NCBI GenBank assembly: GCA_022606425.2
Contig: JAHDVF020001564.1
Span: forward strand, 1,674,001-1,738,000
From: Lepidostoma basale
Lineage: Eukaryota > Arthropoda > Insecta > Trichoptera > Lepidostomatidae
Direction: 5' to 3'
Length of the DNA: 64,000 bases
Shown: positions 1 through 9,837 of the stretch, in pieces
How positions within the stretch are numbered: the stretch's first letter is position 1
How the letters are laid out: every line of letters starts with the position of its first letter
The notes under the pieces: generated by a model
The model's input: only the letters and a program-made list of their open reading frames with translations
Told to the model about the DNA's origin: nothing
Database searches by the model: none
Translations under genes and position numbers: made by a program

Positions 1-1
1 A

Positions 2-226
2 AGAGGGTGTGAGCCAATAGGGACAAAATATCCTTGTCCAGAATATGACAAAGTCTGTGTCTGTGCAAATCAAAATTTTGACTATATAGCCACACCAGGT
101 GGCACAGAAGTCAGACCTTTTTATTTCTGTACTCATTTCTTCTCTTTCTGTACTTATGCTAGAAGTCAAGGGCAATGGGCATTTTACATGCTTTTGAACA
201 ACATACAATTTATTTTAAACTGTTAA
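2..226 (+). CDS. possible partial exon at window edge, cysteine-rich, unidentified
   Basis: One frame is open from base 2 to a TAA at 224-226 without needing an ATG. The first third has a spaced cysteine pattern (CEPIGTKYPCPEYDKVCVC). That could be the end of a small secreted-type domain exon from an upstream gene, or chance in a degraded repeat. The frame runs into the start of the PLE-F1 repeat at about 217, so its last codons are repeat. I see no clear donor site. Low confidence. Confidence 0.2.
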   Translation, partial: RGCEPIGTKYPCPEYDKVCVCANQNFDYIATPGGTEVRPFYFCTHFFSFCTYARSQGQWAFYMLLNNIQFILNC

Positions 227-271
227 AGTATAATAAATAATTTTGTTTTTGTATCACAATTGTATTTTATT

Positions 272-319
272 TTATGCAACAGCTGTTTCATCAACCTATG
301 TTTACATCATCAGGTATTA
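272..319 (-). ncRNA. hammerhead-ribozyme-like motif (PLE-F1, left arm)
   Basis: On the minus strand the CTGATGA box is at 313-307. A stem-loop ending in GTTGAT follows, then GAAA at 289-286, the palindrome ACAGCTGT at 286-279, and T at the cleavage position (278). Stem II has a G-U closing pair and a mismatch. Motif recognition only; activity is unknown. Confidence 0.4.
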
Positions 320-571
320 CAATAATATATCAAATGTCAAATTTTCGTGATTTTTCGAATCTTTATGGGTATTTGATCCTATGTCAATTTGAATAATTTC
401 ATTGATATAATTTTGAAGTTCTTGCTGAAATTGAGTTAGGTACCTAAATATTTTAATCAAAAGAACGGCTAGTTACTGTTTATAGGAGAAAATATTCAAG
501 GTAGAAAATAATAAAATAATAATAATAAAACAGTAATTAGAAGGAAAATTTGACATTTGATATATTATTTT

Positions 572-622
572 TAACACCTGATGATGTCAGCATAGGTTGA
601 TGAAACAGCTGTCGCATAAAAT
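572..622 (+). ncRNA. hammerhead-ribozyme-like motif (PLE-F1, right arm)
   Basis: The CTGATGA box is at 578-584, followed by one unpaired T. Stem II pairs 586-591 with 596-601 (six pairs including G-U). GAAA is at 602-605, the palindrome ACAGCTGT at 605-612, and C at 613 is the predicted cleavage nucleotide. It is the mirror image of the motif at 272-319. Confidence 0.45.
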
Positions 623-735
623 AAAATACAATTGTGATACAAAAACAAAAATATTTAATTTAATATTAAATGTTTAGGTATCATAGTGTATCGGCCAAAA
701 CAATGGACTATTATATAATTTATTGTATTATTTAG

Positions 736-1117
736 AAAAATAAACAAGGAAAGAGTGGATTCCGTATCCAGAAAAGGGATGACATGGACAGCGTATCATA
801 ACCTTAAATCAATTCACGCCTGGATGCATTCCCTACCGGACACATATCCAGGGAACGTGACTATCTTCAACTTCGGAACTTCGTACGAGACTAGGGCTAT
901 GAAAGCAGCGAAGATATCGTTCGGGAAAGGGCGAAGGGCGGTCTTCATCGAGGGAGGAATGCATGCGAGGGAGTGGATATCACCAGCAACTGTCACATAC
1001 TTGATCAACGAGCTCTTAACCAGTAAAGATCCAGCCTTTAGACAGGTGGCAGAGAGTTTCGATTGGTATATTCTACCAGTGGCTAATCCTGATGGATACG
1101 TCTATACACATACGGTG
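736..1117 (+). CDS. carboxypeptidase exon (first in window)
   Basis: The acceptor AG is at 734-735; the exon starts with the third base of a split codon and ends in phase 0 at the GTAAGT donor (1118-1123). It encodes the start of the catalytic domain (MTWTAYHNLKSIHAW), the zinc-binding HAREW and the conserved ANPDGYVYTHT. The GTG at 755 is not a start; the frame is open to the acceptor. Confidence 0.92.
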
Positions 1118-4100
1118 GTAAGTACAATTTTAATTCGCTTTTCCACCTGTGAATATTTGTTTATCATAATAAACTAAAACTAACTAACTAACCATCACGT
1201 CATCTCCCCGAAGGGATAGGTAGAAAGAATGGACTGCCACACTTTACTTTCCTGACATTTTTCTCTCACTTCCTCAACATTCATACATCGTGTCATGCAC
1301 GCGCGTCGATTTCTCTGACTCCTCACGTGGCCGACATTCAATATTTAATTTATTTGATCGTGCCACGTTTTTCTCGGTCTTCGTCTATTTCTAGTTCCAT
1401 TTACATTGTCAACATATATATATTTTTACCATTCTTTCATCATTCATTCATTCCATGGTTCCAAACCATCTTAATGATCCTTTCATTATTTTATTCATAA
1501 CAACAATATTCGCACCGCATTCAATTCTTATATTTTCATTCGACACTCATCATACACAGAGTATCCACACATTCGTCTTAAAGATCTAATTTCTACTGCA
1601 TTTATTCTACTTTCATCCTTCTTTTGCCAGTTCCATGCTTCGCTTCCATACATAAGGGCCGGTACAAGAACACCATTGTGCATTTCTATTATAGCTTTTT
1701 TGGATAGGTTTTTGTTTGCAATGACAACTTTAAGTGCATCATTCACTTTGTTGCCTGCCCCAACCCATTTTTCGATATCCCTCTCCACTCGCCCATCGTT
1801 TGTAAACATAATACCCAAATACACGAACTCATCTATATACTTGCTCCAAATTTTCACCGTTCACGCTAATGTTGCATGTCATGATTTCTCCTTTTTCAAA
1901 ATGAACCAATTCACATTCATCATCAGATCATTTCGCATGCATACCTCATATATACTATTCACCAGGACTTGTAGTTCATGCTCTTTGCCTGCAAGTAGGA
2001 CAGCGTCATCCGCATACAAGAGACAGGTTACTAACACTCTGCTCATTTTGGCACCTGCATCCAACCCTTTCAGCTCTTTCATCCACTTGTCCATATATAG
2101 ATTAAATAACCACGGGAATAATACGCAACCCTGTTTGACACTTTTATTGATATCAAACCAGGCTGTTTGATCTCCATTTACTCTGACACTAGCAGTGCTT
2201 TCCGTGTATAGCCACTTAATTGCCGTGATCAGTTTTTTAATTCCATATTCAGACAATATCTTCCACAACTTTACTCTATTTACCTAATTACTCTATTATC
2301 ATAATATAAAAGGCATAAACCCGAGTGTAATCAAATAGAGAACGAGAATATGTTGAATACAAGAGAGTGAGAGAGAAACACTTCGAATGCGCATGCCCGA
2401 TTCGAGTGCGTATGCTCAGTAACGTTATTTTGAAAGTTGTCGTTTGAAATTGACTGTCAGAAAACAAGTCAATAATCAAATTTTAAACGGGTTTAAAAAA
2501 AATTTATTAATTAAAAATTAAAACTCAAGGTTTTTAATAGTAAAAAAATTAAAACTCGAGGTTTTTAAGAGCCGTTCTCGGAGCACTAACCTCAAATTAA
2601 TTATTAAATGTTGAAATATAGAATGGTGACTTTTTCACGATGTCGGAAACGCGAACACATTAAAGTCAGTATATCTGAAACAAGTCTTCAGTTAAAACTT
2701 TATTGTAGATTTAAATTGAACAAAAGTAATGTATATATACACAACATCGTGTATAAAGAGATTTTAGACAATTAATTAAGTCTTTAAACATTAATGAACC
2801 CAAAAAACTTAAAACTGATCTTGCTCCTTTCGATATTTCTAAAATGTAGAATTTGGTTTGCATCCGTGAATATTTCACGGATTGCAACTAATCTTTTACT
2901 TTAACTTCTGATGTTGTCCACTGCTGGACATAGGTCTCTCTCATACTTCTCCACGTATTCCTGTCTTATGCCTTTCACATACAATCACCAGCAATTATTC
3001 GAATGTCATCAGAGCATCTTGAGGGGGTATCCGTCTGTTTAATTGAAAACTCCATATTTAATAATTAATGTGAATGAAAACGTCTGTTTTCTAGAAGTTT
3101 AATTATTTATGACGGGAATGACATATTTCACCTTGGTAAGGCGTTATCAAATGCATTTGATAATGCTTCAGCAATGATAACAGACGTTTCCAGTTATATA
3201 ATTATTATTTTTAATCATTCTTACATGACAAATGACAAAAGGTCTAGTCTACAAATTCAAGGTCGCCCAACGCGCCATGAAAAGAGCCATGCTTGGAATA
3301 ACCTTGAGGGACAGATTTAGATAAACGAATTTATTCGACAACATGAGGTGGCTTTGAGGATGGGCGATGAACTGGCCATATCTGTCGGAGAACCGACGGC
3401 CGACGGGGGAGACGGGTTCTGGAGTGGAGACCGTGTACAGGATTCCGCAGAGTTGGACGTCCCCCTGCCCGCTGGACCGACGATCTGAAGAGGATTGCAC
3501 GGCAATGGCAATGGATAGGGGGCGGTGGCGTGCTTTGGGAGAGGCCTACGTTCAGCAGTGGATGACAGACGGCTGATTATGACGATGAATCATTCTTGAG
3601 TGTTGGCTCAAAGTTTTACTTTTCATGCTAATGATATTATTTTAATTTTCAGAATAGATTGTGGAGAAAAACAAGAACAAACCATTCGTTCTTTTGTAGA
3701 GGAGCAGATCCCAACAGAAACTGGGACTTTGAATGGGGAAGTAAGTTTATCTTATACAGTAACTTCATATCATTATATAACCTAACTAACTAACCATCAC
3801 GCCGTCTCTCCGAAGGGGTAGGCAGAAAGAATGGACTACCACACTTTAACCTATGCGGACTCCATCTTTCTCTTTTCGGCCCGCGGGAGACGCGGTGTGA
3901 TGTGTGATTTTTATATTTCATTTTATAACTGTTAATTCAAAAACTTTGTTTTATATCACAAATTGTATTTATTTTACTTTACGACAGCTGTTTCATCAAC
4001 CAATGTTGACATCATCAGGTGTAACAAAAAATATATCAAATGTCAAATTTTTGTAATCTTTCGAATCTTTGTGTATTTGGACCTAAGTCAATTTTAATCA

Positions 4101-7100
4101 TTTATTTGATATAATTTTGAAGTTCTTGCTGAAATTGAGTTAGGTACCTAAATATTTTAATTTAAAGAACGGTTAGTTACTGTTTATGGGAGAACATATT
4201 GAAGGTAGAAAATATAATAAAAAATAGATAAAATAATAATAATAATAAACAATAATTAGAAGTATAGAGTCAAAAACAATAAAACATAATAAATTAAAAA
4301 CGATAAACAATAACAGGAAGTACATAGATTACATTAATAGGAAAGGTGACCAAAGTTGAAGGTAATATTATTATTTTTTAGCAAGATTGTACAGGGGAAA
4401 AGTTTTTAATGTACTATATACTAATGGGGAAGTGCAACTAAATCTACATAGATGGCTGACTGAAACTGCCACGTGAAGATAAATATGGATTTTGAAGTAT
4501 ATATACATCTTCCAAAAATTTGTCATGCATGATCACAAATAACAAAGGTGGAATGGGGAATGTTGTAATTACATAAAGCGTGCGCTTAACCCAACTAATG
4601 ACAGGTCATAAGTCCTGTAAACACCTCGATCATCCATGTTCAGTTTCCAGTTTACGTCTTCGTCTCTATTGAGATACAATTAAAATTTGAAAAAAAAGAA
4701 GGAATTTGGTTATTTATAACATTTAGTTTACATTTTTTGGCCTTTAAAATTTCAAAATTTTTTAATTTATCTAATTTTTGAGGATTATTTGCTATATGTA
4801 AAATTCACGCAATGATTGGCCATTTCCGATAAGATGTTTCTGTTTTTGTATGATATTTTGTGTTCGTATAACCTCTTCAAAAATGATCGACCCGTCTTTC
4901 CAATATACATGGCATCACAGTCACAATTAATCTGGTAGATTCCACTTTGATTGAAAATATTACGATTATCTTTAGAATTTTGAATTAACAGTTGTAAAAT
5001 GTTAAAATATCATAGTGTTTCGGCCAAAACAATGGACTATTTATATTTCATTGCTTAACCCTTAACGTACCGTGTTCAAAACAAAACGCTTGCTCCCATG
5101 TGGTAAGTTCAGTTTACCGCTAACTTTATCTAAATATCAAGCATATGACTAGATGAATCAAAATTTAATTTATGTCATCTTGTAGGGAATTTCATTAGGA
5201 ATAGATCGATATCTATAACATACATGGATTATTTGAAAAACATATCATTATTAATTTTTTTCTGGAACCATGCGATTTCTGATATGTAATGCGTCATAGC
5301 ATACGAATGACTGGACACGCAGGTAAAGACAAGCGCCGCGCGGCGGCCGGCGCGGCTAGACTTTACGAGATTTTAAGTATGATAAAGGCACCTAGGTATA
5401 GTACGTTCAAGACAACGAGTACGTATTAATATTTGTCCCTTTTGGTAAAGTGTTAATATTTTCACAGTTCTGATATTATTAAGTTACGTGGTGCGTTTTC
5501 ATCCAGTCGGTATTATTACGTACCTATTGAAAAGGTCAAAGATATAATTTATAATATGTTCAAAACAGCGAGTAAGTATTTGTCACTTTTGATAAAGTTG
5601 TGTGATAAAGTGAAGGTGAGGGCAGTCTTAGAAAATATTTTTTTTTGGGATGAAGGAAGTAATTTTTTGCTTTTTTTTTTATTACGAAATATTGAGAACA
5701 CTTCAATGGAGGATTACAATTTTTTTTATAATATTAGGGTCCATAGGTTTTAAGAAAATCAACTTTAAATTGGCAGTGGAAACTCAATTTACCACATGGC
5801 AACGCGACGGTTAAGATCAATTGAAAATGTATTAATATATTTCCTTTTTAGAGGAAGGATCGAGTAACCGTGTTTGTTCGGATATATATGCTGGACCATA
5901 TGCTTTTTCTGAAAGAGAAACCAATTACCTGGCCAACTTCTTGGAGACGATTGGAGATCAGCTAGATGTATACCTTTCATTCCACTCCTATTCGCAGCTT
6001 CTTCTCATGCCTTATGGACACACAACAGAGCATCTCGATAATTATAATGATGTCGTAAGTTTTCATGTAAAAACTAACTAACTAACTAACCATCACGCTG
6101 TCTGCTGAGGAAGGGGTAGCAGAAAGAATGGACTGCCACACTTTTATTTCCTGACAAATTTCTCTCGCTTCCTCAACATTCATACATCGTATCATGCACG
6201 CGCGTAGATTTCTCTGACTCCTCACGTGGCCGACATTCATGATTTGGTTTATTTGATCGTGCCACGTTTTCCTCGATTTCCCTCTATTTCTAGTTCTATT
6301 TACATCGTTAACATATATTTTTTTACCACTCTTTTTTCATTCATTCTTTCCATGTCTCCAAACCATCTTAATGATCCTTTCATTATTTAGTTCATAACAC
6401 CATCATTTGCACCGCATTCACTTCTTATATTTTCATTCGACACTCTATCATACACAGAGTATCCACACATTCGTCCAAGACATCTCATTTCTACTGCATT
6501 CATTCTACTTTCGTCCTTCTTTTGACAGTTCCATGCTTCGCTTCCATACATAATTTTTCCCTAGTCGACTACCTTTTTTAACTCGATAATACCGATTGAT
6601 TCGCGATTTAAGGAAAATATTGTCAGTCAATATTTAGGCGAACTTGAACGCATCGCGTGGTAAACACGAAATGATTACATTACATCTAAACATTCATACA
6701 TCGAGTCATGTACGCGCGTCAATTTCTTTGACTCCTCACGTGGCCGACTTTCAATATTTGGTTTATTTGATCGTGCCACGTTTTCCTCGGTCTTCCTCGA
6801 TTTCCAGTTCCATTTCCATTCCACGTTAACATATACTTTTTTACCATTAGTAACTTTTAAAACTTAAACGCTGCTATGGTATCACATTTTTTAATTATTT
6901 TTTTTCGCTACAGCCATTTCGCCAACCGATGTTGGCATCATCAGGTGTTTTTAAATTTATTTTATTTTTGAAAAAAATTGTGATATCATATCAACGTTTA
7001 AATTTTAACAGTTATCACAGTGTTTCGGCCCAAACAATGGACTATTTAAAAAAATGTGAATAAAGGACTTGTCAAGCTGTTAACTGTATTATTTTTTTTC

Positions 7101-8694
7101 CAGTATTCTATTGGTGTTAAGGCCGCAGAAGCACTGGCTGTGAAATATGGAACGAAATACAAAGTTGGAAACATTGCTGAAACTATCTGTGAGTAATGCC
7201 AAATGTTACATTTTTTCTATTGTTGAATTATTGTGAAAACATTACAATTCATATGTCACAACTTAAAAGAAAAAATTTCGTTAACAATAATGTATATATT
7301 ATTTAACTTCGAGACCCATTTTCGACATGTTCTCATTACCCACCTATATCAATGCCACTACCTCTAGACCTTATTGATTTCATTGAGATTAAAAGTAATG
7401 ATTTTGTTTCGTTGAATTGTTAAATTTTGTAAGCTAAAGATGGATTAGAACCACTTGAAACACGTCTGTACACAGTGTAATACTCGCCATAAGTTCGTCT
7501 TGTGGATTGACATTTAAATTACAATGAATTTTTACAACACTTTTAAGCACATTTCATGAAAACACATTGTAAATAATCAAAGTAACTCAAATGTGATTCC
7601 ACAACACAAAGTGATAACTTATATACAATAAATTCAAAGTATAATACAAGTGCACATCCAAAAGCTAAAGGGTATAAAAAATTTACAATTAAGGTGTCTG
7701 TGAAAAATACAAAATATTTATTAAAAGTTATTATATTGTTAAAATTTTAAACACTGTTATAATATCACGAAAATTGTGATATTATCAAATCAAATCAAAT
7801 TAGTTTATTACCTCAAAAGACATTACAAACAGGAAAATGTTTAAGGCATCAAATATTATAAAAATACAACATAGTACCAGGAACCCATTAGAGATGGTTC
7901 GACATAAGAAAGACAAGATACTTTCTAAAGTCAAGAGTATTTGTCTCCTGACGTACCTTCACTAATATGAAAGACGTCGATCTTCGAGGAGACCGCGTTC
8001 AGCAGATTAATTGCTCTTCCCAACGTTGTCACCAGAGGCAGATTGGTTCTGGGGGCCGGTAGGTAAAACAATCTGAGCTGTCGCTGCCGGAAACATCTAT
8101 CAGGGACAAAAAGACCAACACCCTTCACGCACGGCCGAATTCTCGAAATATCCTCTGATTAATTTAAAGAAATGGGTAATGAGATGCCTATCTCCTCGAA
8201 GCTGTAAAGAATTGGTTCCGAGCATTCCCAAAAGAAATGCCGAGAGCCACGGATAACTACCAAACTCCCTCATGTAGAGATTATTAAACCTTTATTCAAC
8301 CAACTGGATTTTAAGACAGAATTTTCTTTCCTACCCGATACATTGTTTTCCTTTATTTTATTCTTGAATACTCAAATGTAGCACTTCGTATTTTTTATTT
8401 CATAATGTGTCCGAAGGATTCTAGTTTCCTGCGCTTTAGGGTTATTATCTCAACATATTTATTAATGAACGTATTTTTTTGTTTATAGACAAAGCAAGCG
8501 GCAGCAGTATAGACTGGGTGAAGAGCAAATACAAGGTTCCTATTGTGTACACGTACGAACTCAGAGACACGGGAGATAACGGGTTCCTCCTCCCAGCGGA
8601 TCAGATTATCCCCAACTCCGAAGAAGTCATGGACTCCATTGTTGCGATGTTTCAGGAAGCTGCAAAACTGAACTACTTTACCCTCAGACAATAG
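736..8694 (+). CDS. zinc metallocarboxypeptidase, M14A (digestive carboxypeptidase A type), five exons, 5' incomplete
   Basis: Spliced exons 736-1117, 3653-3740, 5852-6054, 7104-7188 and 8489-8694 encode about 320 residues in one frame with GT-AG introns. The product should remove C-terminal residues from peptides and, in insects, usually acts in the gut lumen. Visible active-site features are zinc ligands His and Glu in HAREW (962-973), the substrate-binding NRNW arginine (3716-3718), the third zinc ligand in SFHSYSQ (5983-5985), a Tyr248-equivalent split across the last intron, and catalytic Glu in YELRDTG (8557-8559). Ile at the residue-255 position (ASGSSIDW) predicts preference for hydrophobic C-termini rather than Lys/Arg, though this rule is imperfect in insects. 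Signal peptide and prodomain are not in the window and should be upstream. All introns carry transposon debris. No frameshift or internal stop is seen. Confidence 0.93.
1173..2285 (-). mobile_element. LINE-A, 5'-truncated, antisense in intron 1
   Basis: The 3' end is at the left: AACTAACTAACC is the reverse of the GTTA tail. Reading the minus strand, 2268-1879 encodes the end of the reverse transcriptase with a KQGCV-like box and the catalytic YADD. After a frameshift, 1857-1528 continues through YLG, LMYGSEAW and ESRINAVE. Further shifts and stops follow. It is truncated at about 2285. Not functional. Confidence 0.8.
2310..2890. repeat. dispersed repeat shared with 20190-20545
   Basis: An AT-rich segment with GAATACAAGAGAGYGAGAGAG, a CATGCGC-rich stretch and a tail ending in CCGTGAATATTTCACGG, an exact palindrome at the centre. 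The same order of blocks recurs at 20190-20545. In both places a minus-strand LINE 3' end lies immediately to the right, so it may be its 3' flank or UTR. Confidence 0.4.
2915..2990 (-). mobile_element. RTE-B C-terminal remnant
   Basis: The minus strand reads NTWRSMRETYVQQWTTSE, the C-terminal signature of the RTE-B family (compare AYVQQW at 3245-3590). Only the last 25 codons or so remain. Confidence 0.55.
3045..3200. mobile_element. palindromic MITE-6 copy, degraded
   Basis: Contains AAAACGTCTGTTTTCTAGAAG and the inverted TTATCAAATG/CATTTGATAA core of the MITE at 9838-10025. The minus strand at 3150-3118 has TTGATAA, a five-pair stem-loop, GAAA and ATATGTC, that is, the variant hammerhead-like motif. 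Confidence 0.5.
3240..3590 (+). mobile_element. RTE-B non-LTR retrotransposon 3' fragment
   Basis: Encodes, with shifts and stops, MKRAMLGITLRDRF, a GHICRRTDGRW-equivalent region and finally RWRALGEAYVQQWMTDG followed by TGA. The 3' end is a short GATGA-type repeat. It lies in intron 1 of the carboxypeptidase gene in sense orientation. Confidence 0.75.
3653..3740 (+). CDS. carboxypeptidase exon 2
   Basis: Acceptor TTTTCAG at 3646-3652; donor GTAAGT at 3741-3746, phase 1. Encodes NRLWRKTR and the PNRNWDFEW motif with the Asn-Arg pair that binds the substrate carboxylate. Confidence 0.92.
3781..3910 (-). mobile_element. NA-A retroposon fragment (LINE-A tail plus unrelated body)
   Basis: Starts with the reversed LINE-A tail and the last LINE-A bases, then switches to CGGACTCCATCTTTCTCTTT and the CGGGAGACGC hairpin arm shared with 19508 and 27741. 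Truncated at about 3910, where PLE-F1 begins. Confidence 0.6.
3976..4026 (-). ncRNA. hammerhead-ribozyme-like motif (PLE-F1 3' region)
   Basis: Minus strand: CTGATGA at 4018-4012, stem GTCAAC/GTTGAT with loop ATTG, GAAAC at 3994-3990, palindrome ACAGCTGT, then C. It lies downstream of the GIY-YIG frame on the same strand. Confidence 0.42.
4425..4695 (-). repeat. PLE C-terminal/3' block shared with PLE-F2 repeats
   Basis: The same 260-bp block occurs at 35385-35645 and 11840-12090 (minus) and at 61878-62115 and 62890-63150 (plus). The coding strand reads YLNRDEDVN followed by VYRTYDLSLVGL. Here it sits just 3' of the GIY-YIG frame, so it is probably the C-terminus and 3' UTR of the Penelope-like ORF. 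Confidence 0.55.
4785..5008 (-). pseudogene. GIY-YIG endonuclease domain of a Penelope-like element
   Basis: An open frame on the minus strand ends at TAA 4787-4785. It contains the GIY half (SGIYQINCDCD), the YIG half (AMYIGKTGRS) with the arginine that follows, then FLKRLYEHK. The NCDCD cysteines match the Cys-rich linker typical of Penelope endonucleases. The reverse transcriptase that should precede it is missing, so it is a remnant. The family role is nicking target DNA during retrotransposition. Confidence 0.75.
5044..5851. other. intron 2 remainder, no recognisable gene
   Basis: AT-rich unique-looking sequence with one sharply GC-rich island at about 5331-5357 (repeated CCGCGCGGC). 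A 65-codon frame at 5556-5753 has no recognisable motif. Confidence 0.4.
5852..6054 (+). CDS. carboxypeptidase exon 3
   Basis: Acceptor TTTTTAG at 5845-5851; donor GTAAGT at 6055-6060, phase 0. Encodes YAGPYAFSERET and SFHSYSQLLLMPYG with the third zinc-ligand histidine (5983-5985). Confidence 0.92.
6068..6560 (-). mobile_element. LINE-A 3' fragment in intron 3
   Basis: Reversed GTTA tail at 6068-6086, followed by the complement of the LINE-A C-terminal region up to the ESRINAVE block. Multiple stops. Confidence 0.75.
6690..6848 (-). mobile_element. LINE-A internal fragment
   Basis: Matches the GRPRKTWHDQI to RRACM part of LINE-A on the minus strand, with no tail. Separated from the previous fragment by 130 bp of unrelated sequence. 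Confidence 0.6.
6850..7052. repeat. PLE-F1-related short copy with inverted ends
   Basis: Ends in the F1 tip CAAACAATGGACTAT after GTGTTTCGGCC; the left half carries a well-preserved hammerhead-like motif on the minus strand. It ends about 50 bp before exon 4. Confidence 0.55.
6903..6952 (-). ncRNA. hammerhead-ribozyme-like motif, best stem II
   Basis: Minus strand: CTGATGA at 6944-6938, unpaired T, perfect six-pair stem GCCAAC/GTTGGC around ATCG (6936-6921), GAAA at 6920-6917, then ATGGCTGT, self-complementary with wobble pairs, and A as the H17 base. Confidence 0.5.
7104..7188 (+). CDS. carboxypeptidase exon 4
   Basis: Acceptor CCAG at 7100-7103; donor GTGAGT at 7189-7194, phase 1. Encodes YSIGVKAAEALAVKYGTKYKVG and ends with the first base of the tyrosine codon equivalent to Tyr248. 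Confidence 0.9.
7195..7784. other. intron 4 start, no recognisable gene
   Basis: AT-rich. A weak PLE-F2-like word (CCACAACACAAAGTG) near 7600 and an imperfect TATCAC...GTGATA repeat near 7770 are the only landmarks. Confidence 0.3.
7785..8285 (-). mobile_element. LINE-C (jockey/CR1-like) 3' end, antisense in intron 4
   Basis: The left end is the reverse of the (GATTT)n tail. The minus strand encodes shifted parts of the family C-terminus (VKGVGLFVPDRCFRQRQ, then RAINLLNAVSSKIDVF), with the intact form at 28733-29337. Truncated at about 8285. Confidence 0.75.
8489..8694 (+). CDS. carboxypeptidase terminal exon
   Basis: Acceptor TTATAG at 8483-8488 completes the Tyr codon; stop TAG at 8692-8694. 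Encodes ASGSSIDW with Ile at the specificity position, the catalytic YELRDTG and the family-typical FLLPADQIIP end. Confidence 0.93.
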
Positions 8695-8933
8695 ATGCAA
8701 ATTAAAAAAAAAATACCTCTCTCACATTACAACCCTCGATGGGTCTTGGATTCCTACAAGAAACGTCTCTATCCTGTCCTATTTCTGGCTGCTAGAGTTC
8801 GTTCACGACAGGGAGATCGTTTGCAATAGTATGAATGACAGTGCGTTTACAAAAAATCTAGACGCTATTTTTATTTTATTTTTTTATGATTGGAAAACCA
8901 AAAAAAAATTTCAATCGTATATTCAAACATTGA

Positions 8934-8943
8934 AATAAATAAA
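8934..8943 (+). promoter_or_regulatory. overlapping AATAAA polyadenylation signals
   Basis: Two overlapping AATAAA hexamers about 240 bp after the carboxypeptidase stop, the first such signals downstream. Confidence 0.55.
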
Positions 8944-8944
8944 C

Positions 8945-9835
8945 ATGTTATTTTTATTAACAAAAAGGCTATCGGCTTAATTGTAATAATTATCAAAATT
9001 AAATTCCTTAAAATTGTAATTTGCTTATTATTTTTTTCTTGGAAAAGCGACTAAGGGTAGGACTAATAAAAATAATGATACTTTTTTCCTTTACTGGTTT
9101 TTATTATTACAATATTTGATCCTTGCAGGTGTTTATATCAAGTATATTATAAAATTTATTTCTGGATTATGTGTTTAAACTGCACAGAGCTGACTCAGTC
9201 AATATGGGATTAACCAAAAATAAAAATAATATTTCAAAAATACTCCTGCAAAACGAGTATTTTTCGAATCACCGAGTATACGAGATGCCAAATGCGTGCG
9301 GTTACCTCCATGTCTCGAAACGTACTGACGCCGCGCGGCCCGCGCGGCTCATTTGACTCGGCAACCAATCAAATTGCAAAAACTATCACCTCGATTACTC
9401 ACACATCGATTCGAGATCTTCAATTTGTGAAAGAACTCTACCTTTCAGTTTTGCTGTCACATGGTCTGAGTCACAACACCATCCAACCTTTACAGTCTCA
9501 GTTTGACGACCAAGCATCGCCTTCGATGGGCTTTTTCGCCATAAACGATCGTTAAACAACGTTCCAAAGATTAGAACAATAAGATCAGATAAAGATCGGG
9601 CTGGATTTCTTCATCGAAAATACTTTCTTATTAATTATGTGACATTTTGAAATAATTTAAATTAAATATATAAGTTACACCATACTCGCAAAATAAAAAT
9701 TGTTTCATTTTTTAGAAGGTCGATGATTTAAAAAAAAATGTATATTAAATTTTATAATTTTAAAAAATCTTGTGTTATTTTACCAAATCAAACATTATTA
9801 TTTATTGTTTCTTGAACAATCATGCAAAACTCCAC
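8945..9835. other. 3' flank of the carboxypeptidase gene, no recognised gene
   Basis: AT-rich sequence with a GC island at about 9322-9347. An 87-codon frame at 9292-9555 is fairly balanced in composition but has no motif I recognise. Confidence 0.3.
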
Positions 9836-9837
9836 AT

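Larger units (their letters stand above)
217..712. repeat. PLE-F1 copy with inverted ends, each end carrying a hammerhead-like motif
   Basis: The left arm (about 245-345) and right arm (about 545-655) are near-perfect inverted copies of roughly 100 bp, joined by an AT-rich spacer. The right end finishes with the conserved tip CCAAAACAATGGACTAT seen in every F1 copy. The family is assigned to Penelope-like elements because the copy at 3928-5043 contains a GIY-YIG endonuclease segment between the same ends. This copy is non-coding and lies upstream of the first visible carboxypeptidase exon. Confidence 0.65.
3928..5043 (-). mobile_element. Penelope-like element PLE-F1, truncated, with GIY-YIG segment
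   Basis: On the minus strand the order is the F1 tip (5043-5010), a GIY-YIG endonuclease reading frame (5008-4785), a YLNRDEDVNWK block (about 4690-4635), a long AT-rich 3' region, the hammerhead-like motif (4026-3976) and the F1 arm sequence. The reverse transcriptase is absent. GIY-YIG at the C-terminal end plus ribozyme-like terminal repeats is characteristic of Penelope-like elements. Inserted antisense in intron 2. Confidence 0.7.

Noticed and set aside
755..1177. GTG-initiated 140-codon protein
   Set aside because: The frame is open upstream to an acceptor at 734-735 and continues past a consensus donor at 1118; it is an internal exon, not a complete gene.
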